The notes beneath the pieces are model-generated. The model had not been told where the DNA came from. It made no database searches and was given only the letters and a program-made list of their open reading frames with translations. From Pseudomonadota bacterium (GTDB lineage: Bacteria; Pseudomonadota; Alphaproteobacteria; Sphingomonadales; Sphingomonadaceae): 64,000 nucleotides of DNA. Positions 25,666 to 34,640 of this stretch are shown here, piece after piece (within the stretch, counting starts at the first letter, position 1; every line of letters begins with the position of its first letter). The position numbers and the translations under genes were made by a program. The stretch is from the NCBI GenBank assembly GCA_023394965.1, contig JAEWZX010000032.1, positions 12,629 to 76,628 of the forward strand. The letters run 5' to 3'.

Positions 25666-26886
25666 ATGGCGAAGATCAAGGTTGCGAACCCGATCGTCGA
25701 ACTCGACGGCGACGAAATGACGAAGATCATCTGGCAGTGGATACGCGAACGGCTGATCCTTCCCTATCTCGATGTCGATCTGAAATATTATGACCTCTCC
25801 ATCGAGAAACGCGATGAGACGGACGATCAGATCACGGTCGATGCGGCCAACGCCATCAAGGAACATGGCGTAGGCGTGAAATGCGCCACCATCACCCCCG
25901 ACGAAGCGCGGGTCGAGGAATTCGACCTCAAGAAAATGTGGGTGAGCCCCAACGGTACGATCCGCAACATTCTCGGCGGTGTGGTCTTCCGCGAACCGAT
26001 CGTAATCGACAACGTACCGCGCCTGGTCCCGGGCTGGACCGATCCCATCGTGGTCGGCCGTCACGCATTCGGTGACCAGTACCGCGCCAAGGACACTCTG
26101 ATCCCCGGTGCCGGCAAACTGCGCCTCGTATTCGAGGGCGAGAATGGCGAGAACATCGACCTCGACGTCTATGAATTCCAGAGCTCGGGCGTCGCCATGG
26201 CGATGTATAATCTCGACGACAGCATTCGCGACTTTGCCCGCGCCTGCATGAATTACGGTCTGGACCGCAAATGGCCGGTCTACCTGTCGACCAAGAACAC
26301 CATTCTCAAGAAATACGACGGCCGCTTCAAGGACCTGTTCCAGGAAGTGTTCGACAATGAATTCAAAGACAAGTTTGCCGAAGCGAAGATCACTTACGAA
26401 CACCGTCTGATCGACGATATGGTCGCTTCCGCGCTGAAGTGGAGTGGCAAGTTCGTCTGGGCCTGCAAGAACTATGACGGCGACGTGCAGTCCGACGTTG
26501 TGGCTCAGGGGTTCGGCTCGCTCGGCCTGATGACCTCGGTCCTCATGACGCCGGATGGCAAGACGGTGGAGGCCGAAGCTGCCCACGGTACCGTTACCCG
26601 CCATTATCGCCAGCACCAGCAGGGCAAGGCGACCTCGACCAACCCGATCGCCAGCATCTTTGCCTGGACGCGCGGCCTTATTTACCGTGGCCGTTTCGAC
26701 AACACACCTGACGTGGTGAAATTTGCCGAAACGCTGGAACGTGTCTGCGTGAAGACCGTCGAGAGCGGCAAGATGACGAAGGATCTCGCGCTGCTCATCG
26801 GTCCCGACCAGAGCTGGATGACCACCGAGCAGTTCTTCGAAGCGATCGTAGAGAACCTCGAAAAAGAAATGCAGGCCTGGGCCTGA
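25666..26886 (+). CDS. icd: NADP-dependent isocitrate dehydrogenase
   Basis: 406 residues beginning MAKIKVANPIVELDGDEMTK, the eukaryotic-like/alphaproteobacterial homodimeric type. NPIASIFAWTRGL and the LIGPDQSWMTTEQFF end are typical. It oxidises isocitrate to 2-oxoglutarate with NADP in the TCA cycle. The start at 25666 has AGGA 6 bp upstream; an in-frame extension to 25570 lacks coding character. It is followed by a 14-bp perfect hairpin at 26930-26961, so it is probably monocistronic. Confidence 0.97.
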   Translation: MAKIKVANPIVELDGDEMTKIIWQWIRERLILPYLDVDLKYYDLSIEKRDETDDQITVDAANAIKEHGVGVKCATITPDEARVEEFDLKKMWVSPNGTIRNILGGVVFREPIVIDNVPRLVPGWTDPIVVGRHAFGDQYRAKDTLIPGAGKLRLVFEGENGENIDLDVYEFQSSGVAMAMYNLDDSIRDFARACMNYGLDRKWPVYLSTKNTILKKYDGRFKDLFQEVFDNEFKDKFAEAKITYEHRLIDDMVASALKWSGKFVWACKNYDGDVQSDVVAQGFGSLGLMTSVLMTPDGKTVEAEAAHGTVTRHYRQHQQGKATSTNPIASIFAWTRGLIYRGRFDNTPDVVKFAETLERVCVKTVESGKMTKDLALLIGPDQSWMTTEQFFEAIVENLEKEMQAWA

Positions 26887-26929
26887 AACCATCCGTGGAC
26901 TTCGTCATTGCCTAGGCAGTGACGCGATT

Positions 26930-26961
26930 GACCGGGATCGACGCACTCGTCGATCCCGGTC
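26930..26961 (+). terminator. Rho-independent-like terminator after icd
   Basis: A perfect 14-bp stem, GACCGGGATCGACG paired with CGTCGATCCCGGTC, with loop CACT, followed by TTGTCGT. It lies 43 bp past the icd stop. The U-tract is weak, as is common in GC-rich genomes. Confidence 0.7.
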
Positions 26962-26996
26962 TTGTCGTATGGGGCCCACAAATATACAGGAAATAC

Positions 26997-28655
26997 ATGG
27001 CCAAACAGCCGACGAAAAACCGCAGTAGTGTGAAACGCAGGGGCACGGAAAAGTTCGGTCAGCGCCGGCTTGAGGTGCGCAATGCGATGATCAAGGACAT
27101 TCGCGGTATCGCCGATCTCGTGCGCCGTGTTTATGAGGATATGCCCGCCTATACGCATGGTGAGATCCGCGGGCAGATCAACAATTTCAAAGACGGATGC
27201 TTCGTTGCTCTGCTGGATGACGAGGTAGTCGGCTATTGCGCAACCATGCAGGTGGGCGAAGCGCTCGCCTTTCAATCGCATGACTGGGACGAGATCACCG
27301 GCAACGGTTATGGCAGCCGCCATGATCCGACCGGCGATTGGCTCTATGGCTACGAAATGTGCGTGGACCCGAAGGTACGCGGTGTGCGGATTGGCCGCCG
27401 ACTGTATGAAGAACGCCGCGCCCTTGCCGAAGAAAGAGACCTTACCGGCATCGTTTTCGCAGGTCGCATGCCGAATTATCGGCGGTTCCGCCGCCGGGTC
27501 GACGGGCCTCAGGATTATCTCGACAAGGTGGTCGAGGGTAAGCTGCATGATCCCGTTCTTCGCTTCCAGCTGGCAAACGGTTTCGAGCCCGAGCGGATAA
27601 TGGAAAATTATCTGCCCGAAGACAAAGCGTCACAGGCAAACGCTGTCATGATGGTCTGGCGCAACCCCTATGTGGAGCGTGACCAGCCGGTGAAGAAACG
27701 CCTACCCCGCGGTGTGGAGGCAGTCCGCGTGGCCACGTGCCAGCTTCAGGCCCGCCAGGTGGCGGACTATGACGAATTCATGCGCCACGTCACATATTTT
27801 GTCGATGTGGCAAGTGATTACGAAGCGGACTTCATCGTTTTTCCCGAGCTCTTCACATTGATGCTGTTGAGTTTCGAAGAGAAAGAACTCTCGCCGGTCG
27901 AGGCTATCGAGCGCCTGTCAGAATACACCCCCCGCCTGCGCACCGACATATCCGAAATGGCAATGCGCTATAACATCAATATCATTGCTGGATCGCATCC
28001 AACGCGCATGGATGACGGGGACATCCACAACGTCGCTTATGTGTGCCTGCGCGACGGAGCTGTCCACGCGCAGGAAAAAATCCACCCGACACCCAATGAA
28101 CGCTATTGGTGGAACATCAAGGGCGGCGACAAGGTCGAGGTGATCCAGACCGACTGCGGCCCAATCGGCGTACAGATCTGCTACGATAGCGAATTTCCGG
28201 AACTGAGCCGGCGCCTTGCCGATGAAGGCGCGCGCATCATCTTCGTGCCGTTCTGCACCGACAGCCGGCAGGGCTATCTCCGTGTCCGTTATTGCGGTCA
28301 GGCGCGCGCTATCGAGAACCAGTGTTTCGTCGTACTCAGCGGGAATGTCGGAAATCTGCCGAATGTCGGCAATATGGATATCCAGTATGCGCAAAGCTGC
28401 ATCCTCACACCGTGCGATTTTCCTTTTGCGCGCGATGGCATAGCCGCTGAAGCGACTGAAAATGTCGAGACATTGACCATAAGCGATATCAATCTGGCAG
28501 ACCTGCAGTGGGCGCGTGCGGAAGGCACCGTACGCAATCTTGCGGATCGCCGTTTCGACCTCTACCGAATCGAATGGGACGAAGATGGGAAGCATCCTGG
28601 CAAGCCACGCCCCCGTCGCGAACCTCTCGGCCCGTCGACCATCGGTGGCGGGTGA
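26997..28655 (+). CDS. GNAT acetyltransferase fused to a carbon-nitrogen hydrolase (nitrilase superfamily)
   Basis: 552 residues in two domains. Residues ~18-215 are a GNAT acetyltransferase with the acetyl-CoA loop in VDPKVRGVRIGRRLYEER. Residues ~235-540 are a nitrilase fold with the catalytic triad Glu (FPELFT, about 282), Lys (QEKIHPTPNE, about 359) and Cys (QICYDSEFPE, about 394). This fusion is a known arrangement in alphaproteobacteria and Bacteroidetes. The natural substrate is not established; an amidase acting on a small N-acyl or omega-amide compound is plausible. The ATG at 26997 has AGGA 6 bp upstream. The gene is alone, following the icd terminator. Confidence 0.9.
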   Translation: MAKQPTKNRSSVKRRGTEKFGQRRLEVRNAMIKDIRGIADLVRRVYEDMPAYTHGEIRGQINNFKDGCFVALLDDEVVGYCATMQVGEALAFQSHDWDEITGNGYGSRHDPTGDWLYGYEMCVDPKVRGVRIGRRLYEERRALAEERDLTGIVFAGRMPNYRRFRRRVDGPQDYLDKVVEGKLHDPVLRFQLANGFEPERIMENYLPEDKASQANAVMMVWRNPYVERDQPVKKRLPRGVEAVRVATCQLQARQVADYDEFMRHVTYFVDVASDYEADFIVFPELFTLMLLSFEEKELSPVEAIERLSEYTPRLRTDISEMAMRYNINIIAGSHPTRMDDGDIHNVAYVCLRDGAVHAQEKIHPTPNERYWWNIKGGDKVEVIQTDCGPIGVQICYDSEFPELSRRLADEGARIIFVPFCTDSRQGYLRVRYCGQARAIENQCFVVLSGNVGNLPNVGNMDIQYAQSCILTPCDFPFARDGIAAEATENVETLTISDINLADLQWARAEGTVRNLADRRFDLYRIEWDEDGKHPGKPRPRREPLGPSTIGGG

Positions 28656-28806
28656 ACCATATTCCATCGCGGGGCTGATAGTTTTCAGCTGCACGATCAA
28701 GCCGATGAGAGGCGCGGACTGTCCGTTCGGGCAGCTTCGTCACATTAGCGATGCTGTCACATTCGTGAAGTAATCGCGCCCAACATAAAGGAACTGTTCG
28801 CGCCCT

Positions 28807-30567
28807 ATGAATGCCCAGACCGCGATACCTCCGATGATGTCAGACGCGCTGGTAATTCTGGGCGCTGTCGGGATCGTGATACCACTCTTTGCCCGTTTCA
28901 AAATAACACCAATTATCGGGTTCATACTTGTAGGGATCGTGGTCGGCCCCTTCGGCCTCGGCAGGGCGACAACCGAATACGAATGGCTGACATGGTTCAC
29001 GATTACCGATCCGGAGCGCCTGGAGCCATTCGCCGAGCTTGGCATCATCCTGCTGCTGTTCGCGATTGGGCTGGAACTGTCGTACAAACGACTTTGGCAA
29101 CTGCGAAAGCTGGTATTCGGCCTGGGGTCGTTGGAGCTGCTGGTCGGGGGAACCCTGATCGCAATCTTCCTGTCGATACTGGGGCAGTATTGGACGGGAG
29201 CTGTGGCGCTTGGGCTGGCACTGGCCATGTCATCGACAGCCGTGGTTCTGCCAATTTCAGGCACGCGCACACCCGTGGGACGGGCGGCGCTTTCCATGCT
29301 GCTCTTCGAGGGCATCGCGCTCGTACCGATCATTTTCTTGTTAGGCACCCTCGCCCCTCACGCTGCGGCTGAAGGCTTCGACGGGATGATAGACACCCTG
29401 TGGAAGGGGGCTTTGGTCATCGTCTTGATGCTGGCGGCCGGTCCGTTTGTTCTGCCCCGGCTGTTCGCGCAGGCAGCGCGTACCAAAAGTCCCGAAATTT
29501 TTCTCGCTGCCAGCCTTCTGGTGGTGATCGGGGCAAGTCTTGCAACATCGATTGTCGGGCTGTCGATGATCGTCGGCGCCCTTCTTGCCGGACTGATGAT
29601 CGCGGAAACGGACTATTCGCCTGAAGTCGCCAATATACTCGAGCCATTCCGCGGATTTGCGCTGGGAATATTCCTGCTCACCGTGGGCATGACGATCAAC
29701 ATCTACAGCATCTTCGAAAACATCGGTGCGATCGCAGTCGCAGTGGTCTGCCTGCTGACGCTCAAAGCCCTGATCACCACAACACTTCTGTATTTGATGG
29801 GCGCCCGCCGAAGCACAGCCGTGGAAACCGGCATCCTCATGGCGAGCCCGTCCGAAGATACGCTGATCATCATTTCAGCTGCTTCTGCCGCCCTGCTGAT
29901 TCAGCCGGGCACGGCCCAGTTCTGGCAGATCGTCACCGCGATCGGCCTCACGGTCACGCCCTTGCTGGCCCATATCGGCAAGATCGTGGGACGCCGAATA
30001 GAGCCTGTTCCCGAACTGCCTACCGAAGACGTCGAAAAACCGCGGGTGATTATCGTTGGTGCAGGTCGGGTCGGTCAATTGATCGCGCGAATGCTGGAAA
30101 CCCATAAGAAACCCTATATTGCCATCGATTCCAACGCGGATCTCATCACCGAAGCCAAGCGCGAGGGTATTCGCGCCGCCTTCGGCGATGCCTCTCGGGC
30201 CGATGCACTCGACAAACTTGGAATAGAGAACGCCCTCGCTCTGGTTCTCACGATGGACGAACCTGTGCTCGCGGCCCGACTGGTGACGAAAATCCGCAGA
30301 ACCTACCCCGACCTTCTGATCGTTGCACGTGCGCGTGACAGTTCGCACGCCGCTGAACTCTACCGCGCAGGGGCAAGCCATGCAGTCCCCGAAACCCTTG
30401 AAAGTTCGCTCCAACTTTCAGAAGCTGTGCTGATCGATATCGGAGTCGCCATGGGCCCCGTCATCGCGTCCATTCACCAAAAGCGCGACGAATTCCGCGA
30501 GCAGATCGAACTGGAGGGCGCACTCACTTATAAGCCGAAGCTTCGCACGGGCACTGTGGAACCCTAA
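28807..30567 (+). CDS. Monovalent cation:proton antiporter-2 family protein with RCK/TrkA-N domain (KefB/KefC-like)
   Basis: 586 residues. About twelve to thirteen membrane helices of the CPA2 antiporter fold (residues ~10-390) include GRAALSMLLFEGIALVPI and the discontinuous-helix region SIVGLSMIVGALLAGLMIAETD. A cytoplasmic TrkA-N (RCK) domain starts VIIVGAGRVGQLIARML (about 412-428), a Rossmann NAD-binding motif. It probably exchanges K+ or Na+ for H+ and is ligand-gated. No kefF or kefG partner is adjacent, so glutathione gating is unproven. AAGGA lies about 13 bp before the ATG. The next gene follows after 3 bp. Confidence 0.92.
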   Translation: MNAQTAIPPMMSDALVILGAVGIVIPLFARFKITPIIGFILVGIVVGPFGLGRATTEYEWLTWFTITDPERLEPFAELGIILLLFAIGLELSYKRLWQLRKLVFGLGSLELLVGGTLIAIFLSILGQYWTGAVALGLALAMSSTAVVLPISGTRTPVGRAALSMLLFEGIALVPIIFLLGTLAPHAAAEGFDGMIDTLWKGALVIVLMLAAGPFVLPRLFAQAARTKSPEIFLAASLLVVIGASLATSIVGLSMIVGALLAGLMIAETDYSPEVANILEPFRGFALGIFLLTVGMTINIYSIFENIGAIAVAVVCLLTLKALITTTLLYLMGARRSTAVETGILMASPSEDTLIIISAASAALLIQPGTAQFWQIVTAIGLTVTPLLAHIGKIVGRRIEPVPELPTEDVEKPRVIIVGAGRVGQLIARMLETHKKPYIAIDSNADLITEAKREGIRAAFGDASRADALDKLGIENALALVLTMDEPVLAARLVTKIRRTYPDLLIVARARDSSHAAELYRAGASHAVPETLESSLQLSEAVLIDIGVAMGPVIASIHQKRDEFREQIELEGALTYKPKLRTGTVEP

Positions 30568-30570
30568 TGG

Positions 30571-31074
30571 GTGTCGGCTCTGCTGGAAACCCGCTCTGAC
30601 TGTAGCCGCTGTGCCGCGCTGTGCTGCATAGCCTATCCGTCAGAGGACATGCCAGGCTTCGCTGCAGCCAAATCTGCAGGCGAACCCTGCCCAAAGCTGG
30701 GTGCTGATGGCATGTGCACAATCTACGACCAGCGTGCCGAGCAAGGATTTGCCGGCTGCATCCGTTTCGAATGCTTCGGTGCCGGTCAGCACGTGGTGCA
30801 GAAGCTGTTCGATGCGCGCGACTGGCGGGACGACCCGGCGCTTCGCTTACCGATGGTGGACGCTTTCCTCGCGATGCGTCCTGTTGCGGATCTCAATTTC
30901 CTTGCCAGGCGCGCAATCGACAAAGCGCAAAGCCCCGACATTCAAGCAGCCGCGACCAGCCTCGCCAAGCGGCTGCAGCGAATAGCTGACAGTCGAGAAG
31001 GATTGGCCGATAACGCCCAAATATCCGCGATCGAGCGCGAACTGCGCGCTCTCTACCAACAACTCGGACGTTAA
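30571..31074 (+). CDS. Cysteine-cluster protein, hypothetical
   Basis: 167 residues. The N-terminal half has a Cys cluster, CSRCAALCC (about 10-18), then PCPKLGADGMCTIY and a later GFAGCIRFECFGAGQHV. From memory this resembles the Cys-rich N-terminal domain of actinobacterial pentapeptide-repeat proteins, but no pentapeptide repeats follow; residues 100-167 are helical. Six or seven conserved Cys could bind a metal or an FeS cluster. It starts with GTG 3 bp after the antiporter stop, so it is likely co-transcribed. Its stop overlaps the convergent alaS stop (3-base overlap). Confidence 0.7.
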   Translation: MSALLETRSDCSRCAALCCIAYPSEDMPGFAAAKSAGEPCPKLGADGMCTIYDQRAEQGFAGCIRFECFGAGQHVVQKLFDARDWRDDPALRLPMVDAFLAMRPVADLNFLARRAIDKAQSPDIQAAATSLAKRLQRIADSREGLADNAQISAIERELRALYQQLGR

Positions 31075-33734
31075 GCCGCAGCCTTAGCCAGAGCCTGTCG
31101 CACAGCATCAACCGCAGCGTCGGCTTTATCACCATCCGGACCGCCACCCTGCGCCATGTCGGGACGACCACCGCCACCTTTTCCGCCCAGCGCTGCAACG
31201 CCTGTGCGCACTAGGTCGACCGCATTGAAACGGTCGGTAAGATCCTCCGTTACCGCCACGGCAAACGCCCCCTTGCCTTCGTTGACAGCGCAGATCGCCG
31301 CGATGCCGGAACCCAACCGGGCCTTGGTCTGGTCGAGCAGCGGACGCAGTTCCTTGGGATCAAGGCCTGAGAGAACCTGGCCGGAAAAAGCCACACCACC
31401 GATATCCTCATCCGCTCCGCCAGCGTCCGCAGACTTGCCCCCGCCCAGTGCCAAAGCACGCTTGGCATCTGCCAGGTCCTTTTCCAGCCTTTTGCGTTCT
31501 TCGACCAGAGCGGCAACACGATTGGGTGCATCTTCGGGCGAGGTCTTCAAAGCACTGGCAATAGCGCGAACAGCATTATCGCGGCCGACAAGCCATTGGC
31601 GCGCCGCTTCACCGGTCAAAGCTTCGATACGGCGTACGCCGGAACTGACTGCGCTTTCCGAAACGACCTTGAAAATTCCGATATCGCCAGTGGCCTTCAC
31701 ATGTGTTCCGCCGCACAGTTCAACCGAATAGTTGCGCCCCTCGCCGCCTTTCCGGCCCATCGAAAGAACCCGCACTTCATCGCCATATTTTTCGCCAAAC
31801 AACGCGAGCGCGCCCGCCGCAACGGCGTCGTCAGGCGTCATCAGACGCGTGCCGACTGCTTCGTTAGCACGAATTTCTTCATTCACATCGGCCTCGATGG
31901 CAGCAATGTCTTCGTCGCTCAAAGGCTTGGGGTGGGAAAAGTCGAAGCGGAAGCGATCATCGGAAACGAGCGACCCTTTCTGGGTCACATGGCCACCAAG
32001 CCGATTGCGGAGCGCCGCATGGACAAGGTGTGTGGCTGAATGGTTCGCGCGGATCCGGTCCCGGCGATCACGGTCGACTTCAAGGTGTACCGCATCGCCG
32101 AGCTTGACGGAGCCGGCCGTGATCGTGCCTGCGTGGGTATGCAGGCGGCCGAGCGGCTTGTTCGTCGTTTCGACGGCAAACTCCAGCCCTTCGGGAGTCC
32201 AGATACGGCCAGCATCGCCTGTCTGCCCGCCACTTTCGCCGTAGAAAGGTGTTTGGTTTGTCAGAATGACGACCTCGTCCCCTGTCATCGCGGACTGAAC
32301 TTCGGCACCGTCCTTGACGATGGCGATAACAGCCGCTTCGCCCGTGGTGGAACTGTAGCCGGTAAATTCGGTGGAGCCTTCACGATCGGCAATGTCGAAC
32401 CAGACCTCTTCATTGGCGGCTTGGCCCGAGCCCTTCCACGCTGCCCTGGCAGCCGCTTTCTGCTGCTCCATCGCGGCATCAAAGCCTTGCTTGTCCACCC
32501 CGATGCCACGGCTACGCAGTGCGTCTGCGGTAAGATCGTAAGGAAATCCGTATGTGTCGTAGAGCTTGAAGGCGGTTTCGCCGTCGAGAGTGCCGCCCTC
32601 GCCCATATCGCCCGTCGCTTCGTCGAGCAGTTTGAGGCCCTTGTCGAGCGTGCGGCGGAACTGTGTTTCCTCCCGTTCGAGAACTTCCTGGATCAGCGCC
32701 TGCCCGCGAACAAGTTCGGGATAGGCCTGGCCCATTTCGGTCACAAGTGCCGGTACAAGGCGGTGCATGAGCGGCTCGCTTGCGCCAAGAAGATGGGCAT
32801 GACGCATAGCCCGGCGCATGATCCGGCGCAGGACATAGCCGCGTCCCTCATTCGAAGGCAGAACGCCGTCGGCCATCAGGAAACTGGTGGAGCGCAGATG
32901 GTCCGCAATAACGCGATGGCTGGCAGTTTGGTCGCCCTCCGCCTTTACGCCGGTCAACCCCTCGCTCGCCGCAATCAGGTTCCGGAAAGTGTCGGTATCG
33001 TAATTGTCGTGGACGCCCTGCATCACGGCCGCCACGCGCTCGATCCCCATACCGGTATCGATGCTTGGCTTGGGCAGATCACCGACAATTTCGTCGTTTT
33101 CCTGCGTATACTGCATGAAAACGAGGTTCCAGATTTCGACGAAACGATCGCCATCCTCTTCCGGCGATCCCGGAGGGCCGCCCCAGATGTGATCGCCATG
33201 GTCGTAGAAGATTTCCGAACACGGCCCACATGGACCATCCGATCCCATCGCCCAGAAATTGTCCTTGGTCGGGATACGGATGATCTTGTCGTCGGCAAAT
33301 CCAGTCCGCTTCTTCCAGAGGTCGAAAGCTTCATCGTCCGTATGATAGACAGTCACCAGCAAACGGTCCGGATCGAGGCCCCATTCCTTCGTCAGCAGCG
33401 TCCAGGCATGATCAATCGCCCGTTCCTTGAAATAGTCCCCGAAACTGAAATTCCCGAGCATTTCGAAAAAGGTGTGGTGACGTGCTGTGTAACCAACATT
33501 ATCCAGATCATTGTGCTTACCCCCTGCTCGCACGCATTTCTGCGCGCTGGTTGCACGCGGCGCAGGCGGCGTTTCAAGGCCAGTAAACGCGTTCTTGAAC
33601 GGCACCATTCCGGCGTTGACGAACATCAGCGTAGGATCGCTGAACGGGACGAGCGGTGCGCTGGCGACTTCCGCATGGCCGTGCCCGGCGAAATAGTCGA
33701 GGAAGCTGCGGCGGATGTCGTTGGTCGAAGTCAT
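31071..33734 (-). CDS. alaS: Alanine--tRNA ligase
   Basis: 887 residues, normal for bacteria. It has an N-terminal class II catalytic domain from MTSTNDIRRSFLDYF and SAPLVPFSDPTLMFVNAGM, the tRNA-recognition domain and the editing domain with HSATHLVHAALR and ELCGGTHV (zinc ligands His/His...Cys/His). The C-Ala oligomerisation and DHHA1 domain, ending in the Gly-rich GGKGGGGRPDMAQGGG region, is intact. The start at 33734 fits the family N-terminus; the frame is open 107 more codons without homology. It lies apart from recA by the epimerase and GST genes. Confidence 0.97.
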   Translation of the reverse strand: MTSTNDIRRSFLDYFAGHGHAEVASAPLVPFSDPTLMFVNAGMVPFKNAFTGLETPPAPRATSAQKCVRAGGKHNDLDNVGYTARHHTFFEMLGNFSFGDYFKERAIDHAWTLLTKEWGLDPDRLLVTVYHTDDEAFDLWKKRTGFADDKIIRIPTKDNFWAMGSDGPCGPCSEIFYDHGDHIWGGPPGSPEEDGDRFVEIWNLVFMQYTQENDEIVGDLPKPSIDTGMGIERVAAVMQGVHDNYDTDTFRNLIAASEGLTGVKAEGDQTASHRVIADHLRSTSFLMADGVLPSNEGRGYVLRRIMRRAMRHAHLLGASEPLMHRLVPALVTEMGQAYPELVRGQALIQEVLEREETQFRRTLDKGLKLLDEATGDMGEGGTLDGETAFKLYDTYGFPYDLTADALRSRGIGVDKQGFDAAMEQQKAAARAAWKGSGQAANEEVWFDIADREGSTEFTGYSSTTGEAAVIAIVKDGAEVQSAMTGDEVVILTNQTPFYGESGGQTGDAGRIWTPEGLEFAVETTNKPLGRLHTHAGTITAGSVKLGDAVHLEVDRDRRDRIRANHSATHLVHAALRNRLGGHVTQKGSLVSDDRFRFDFSHPKPLSDEDIAAIEADVNEEIRANEAVGTRLMTPDDAVAAGALALFGEKYGDEVRVLSMGRKGGEGRNYSVELCGGTHVKATGDIGIFKVVSESAVSSGVRRIEALTGEAARQWLVGRDNAVRAIASALKTSPEDAPNRVAALVEERKRLEKDLADAKRALALGGGKSADAGGADEDIGGVAFSGQVLSGLDPKELRPLLDQTKARLGSGIAAICAVNEGKGAFAVAVTEDLTDRFNAVDLVRTGVAALGGKGGGGRPDMAQGGGPDGDKADAAVDAVRQALAKAAA

Positions 33735-33805
33735 GGCCGCGCAAGTAAGCAATCGCGCCGCGCGCGACAAGCGCGAAAGCCCGGTCGGCTGTGCAGGAAG
33801 GGCGA

Positions 33806-34636
33806 TCAGTCGGGAGCGCGGGCGGTAACAATCCAGCAGGCAGCGGGGAGCGCCACCTTTCCGCCCTCCAAATGACGTTCCATCACGCAGCGTAAGCTGT
33901 CGAGGGATTTGGCTCGCTCGGCACCATCGAGCAGGGCCAGAACGCGCGCCGCAGGGCCGATACGCAGAAAATAGGATAGCGCATCGTCGACCGCATTTTC
34001 CCCCTCCCCGCCGATCATCCCATAATCGACCGCTTCGAAGGCTATGTCCCGCCATCCAGCCTGCGCAAGGATTCCTTCCACTCGCCTGGAACTCCCGAAT
34101 GCAAAGGGCCCGGGCGATTCGGGCTCGGCGGAGGCATTGTCGGTGGGCGGTAACGACGCAGTCAGTTCCCCCACCCAGCCGTTGTCGGCGCGCTCGCGGA
34201 AACAGGAAAACACCAGCCGTGCGCCCGCCGATGCCTGCTCGCGCAAATGTGCAAAGGCAGCAATCGGATCTTCAAAAAACATGACACCGTGGCGGGAAAT
34301 CAGAAGATCGGGGCACTCTCCTTCACCAGCAGTCCAGCACGCTGCATCCGCTTGCTCGAAGCGCAGGTTTGTGTGCTGTTCACCTCGTCGGCGAGCGACT
34401 TCGAGTAAATCGGTGCTGACGTCTATGCCGGTAATTCGCGCCGACGGATGACCTTCAGCGAGCCGAACCGAAACATCGCCCGCACCGCACCCAATATCGG
34501 CAGCCTGGGCGAAAGCGGAAGCGGTCGCCACTCCCATCAGTCGCTCAGTCACAGGGATGAAACTCCGGTCTGTCCGCTCCCATTCATGCGCCCAGCTATT
34601 GCCGACCTTGCCGGTCCATTCGGATTGATCGGTCAT
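33806..34636 (-). CDS. SAM-dependent class I methyltransferase
   Basis: 276 residues. Motif I is ADIGCGAGDVSVRLAEG (about 47-63), ITGIDVS has the acidic residue that binds SAM ribose, and DLLISRHGVMFFEDPIAAF is motif IV/post-I. The fold matches UbiE/methyltransferase-11 proteins acting on small molecules. The start at 34636 follows GAGACG and is 4 bp after the epimerase stop, so the two form an operon. It may methylate a sugar or lipid, but nothing in the sequence names the substrate. Confidence 0.85.
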   Translation of the reverse strand: MTDQSEWTGKVGNSWAHEWERTDRSFIPVTERLMGVATASAFAQAADIGCGAGDVSVRLAEGHPSARITGIDVSTDLLEVARRRGEQHTNLRFEQADAACWTAGEGECPDLLISRHGVMFFEDPIAAFAHLREQASAGARLVFSCFRERADNGWVGELTASLPPTDNASAEPESPGPFAFGSSRRVEGILAQAGWRDIAFEAVDYGMIGGEGENAVDDALSYFLRIGPAARVLALLDGAERAKSLDSLRCVMERHLEGGKVALPAACWIVTARAPD

Positions 34637-34640
34637 CGTC

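Noticed and set aside
32040..33875. Long plus-strand frame antisense to alaS
   Set aside because: alaS is full length with all domains, so the opposite frame is an antisense artefact of GC bias.
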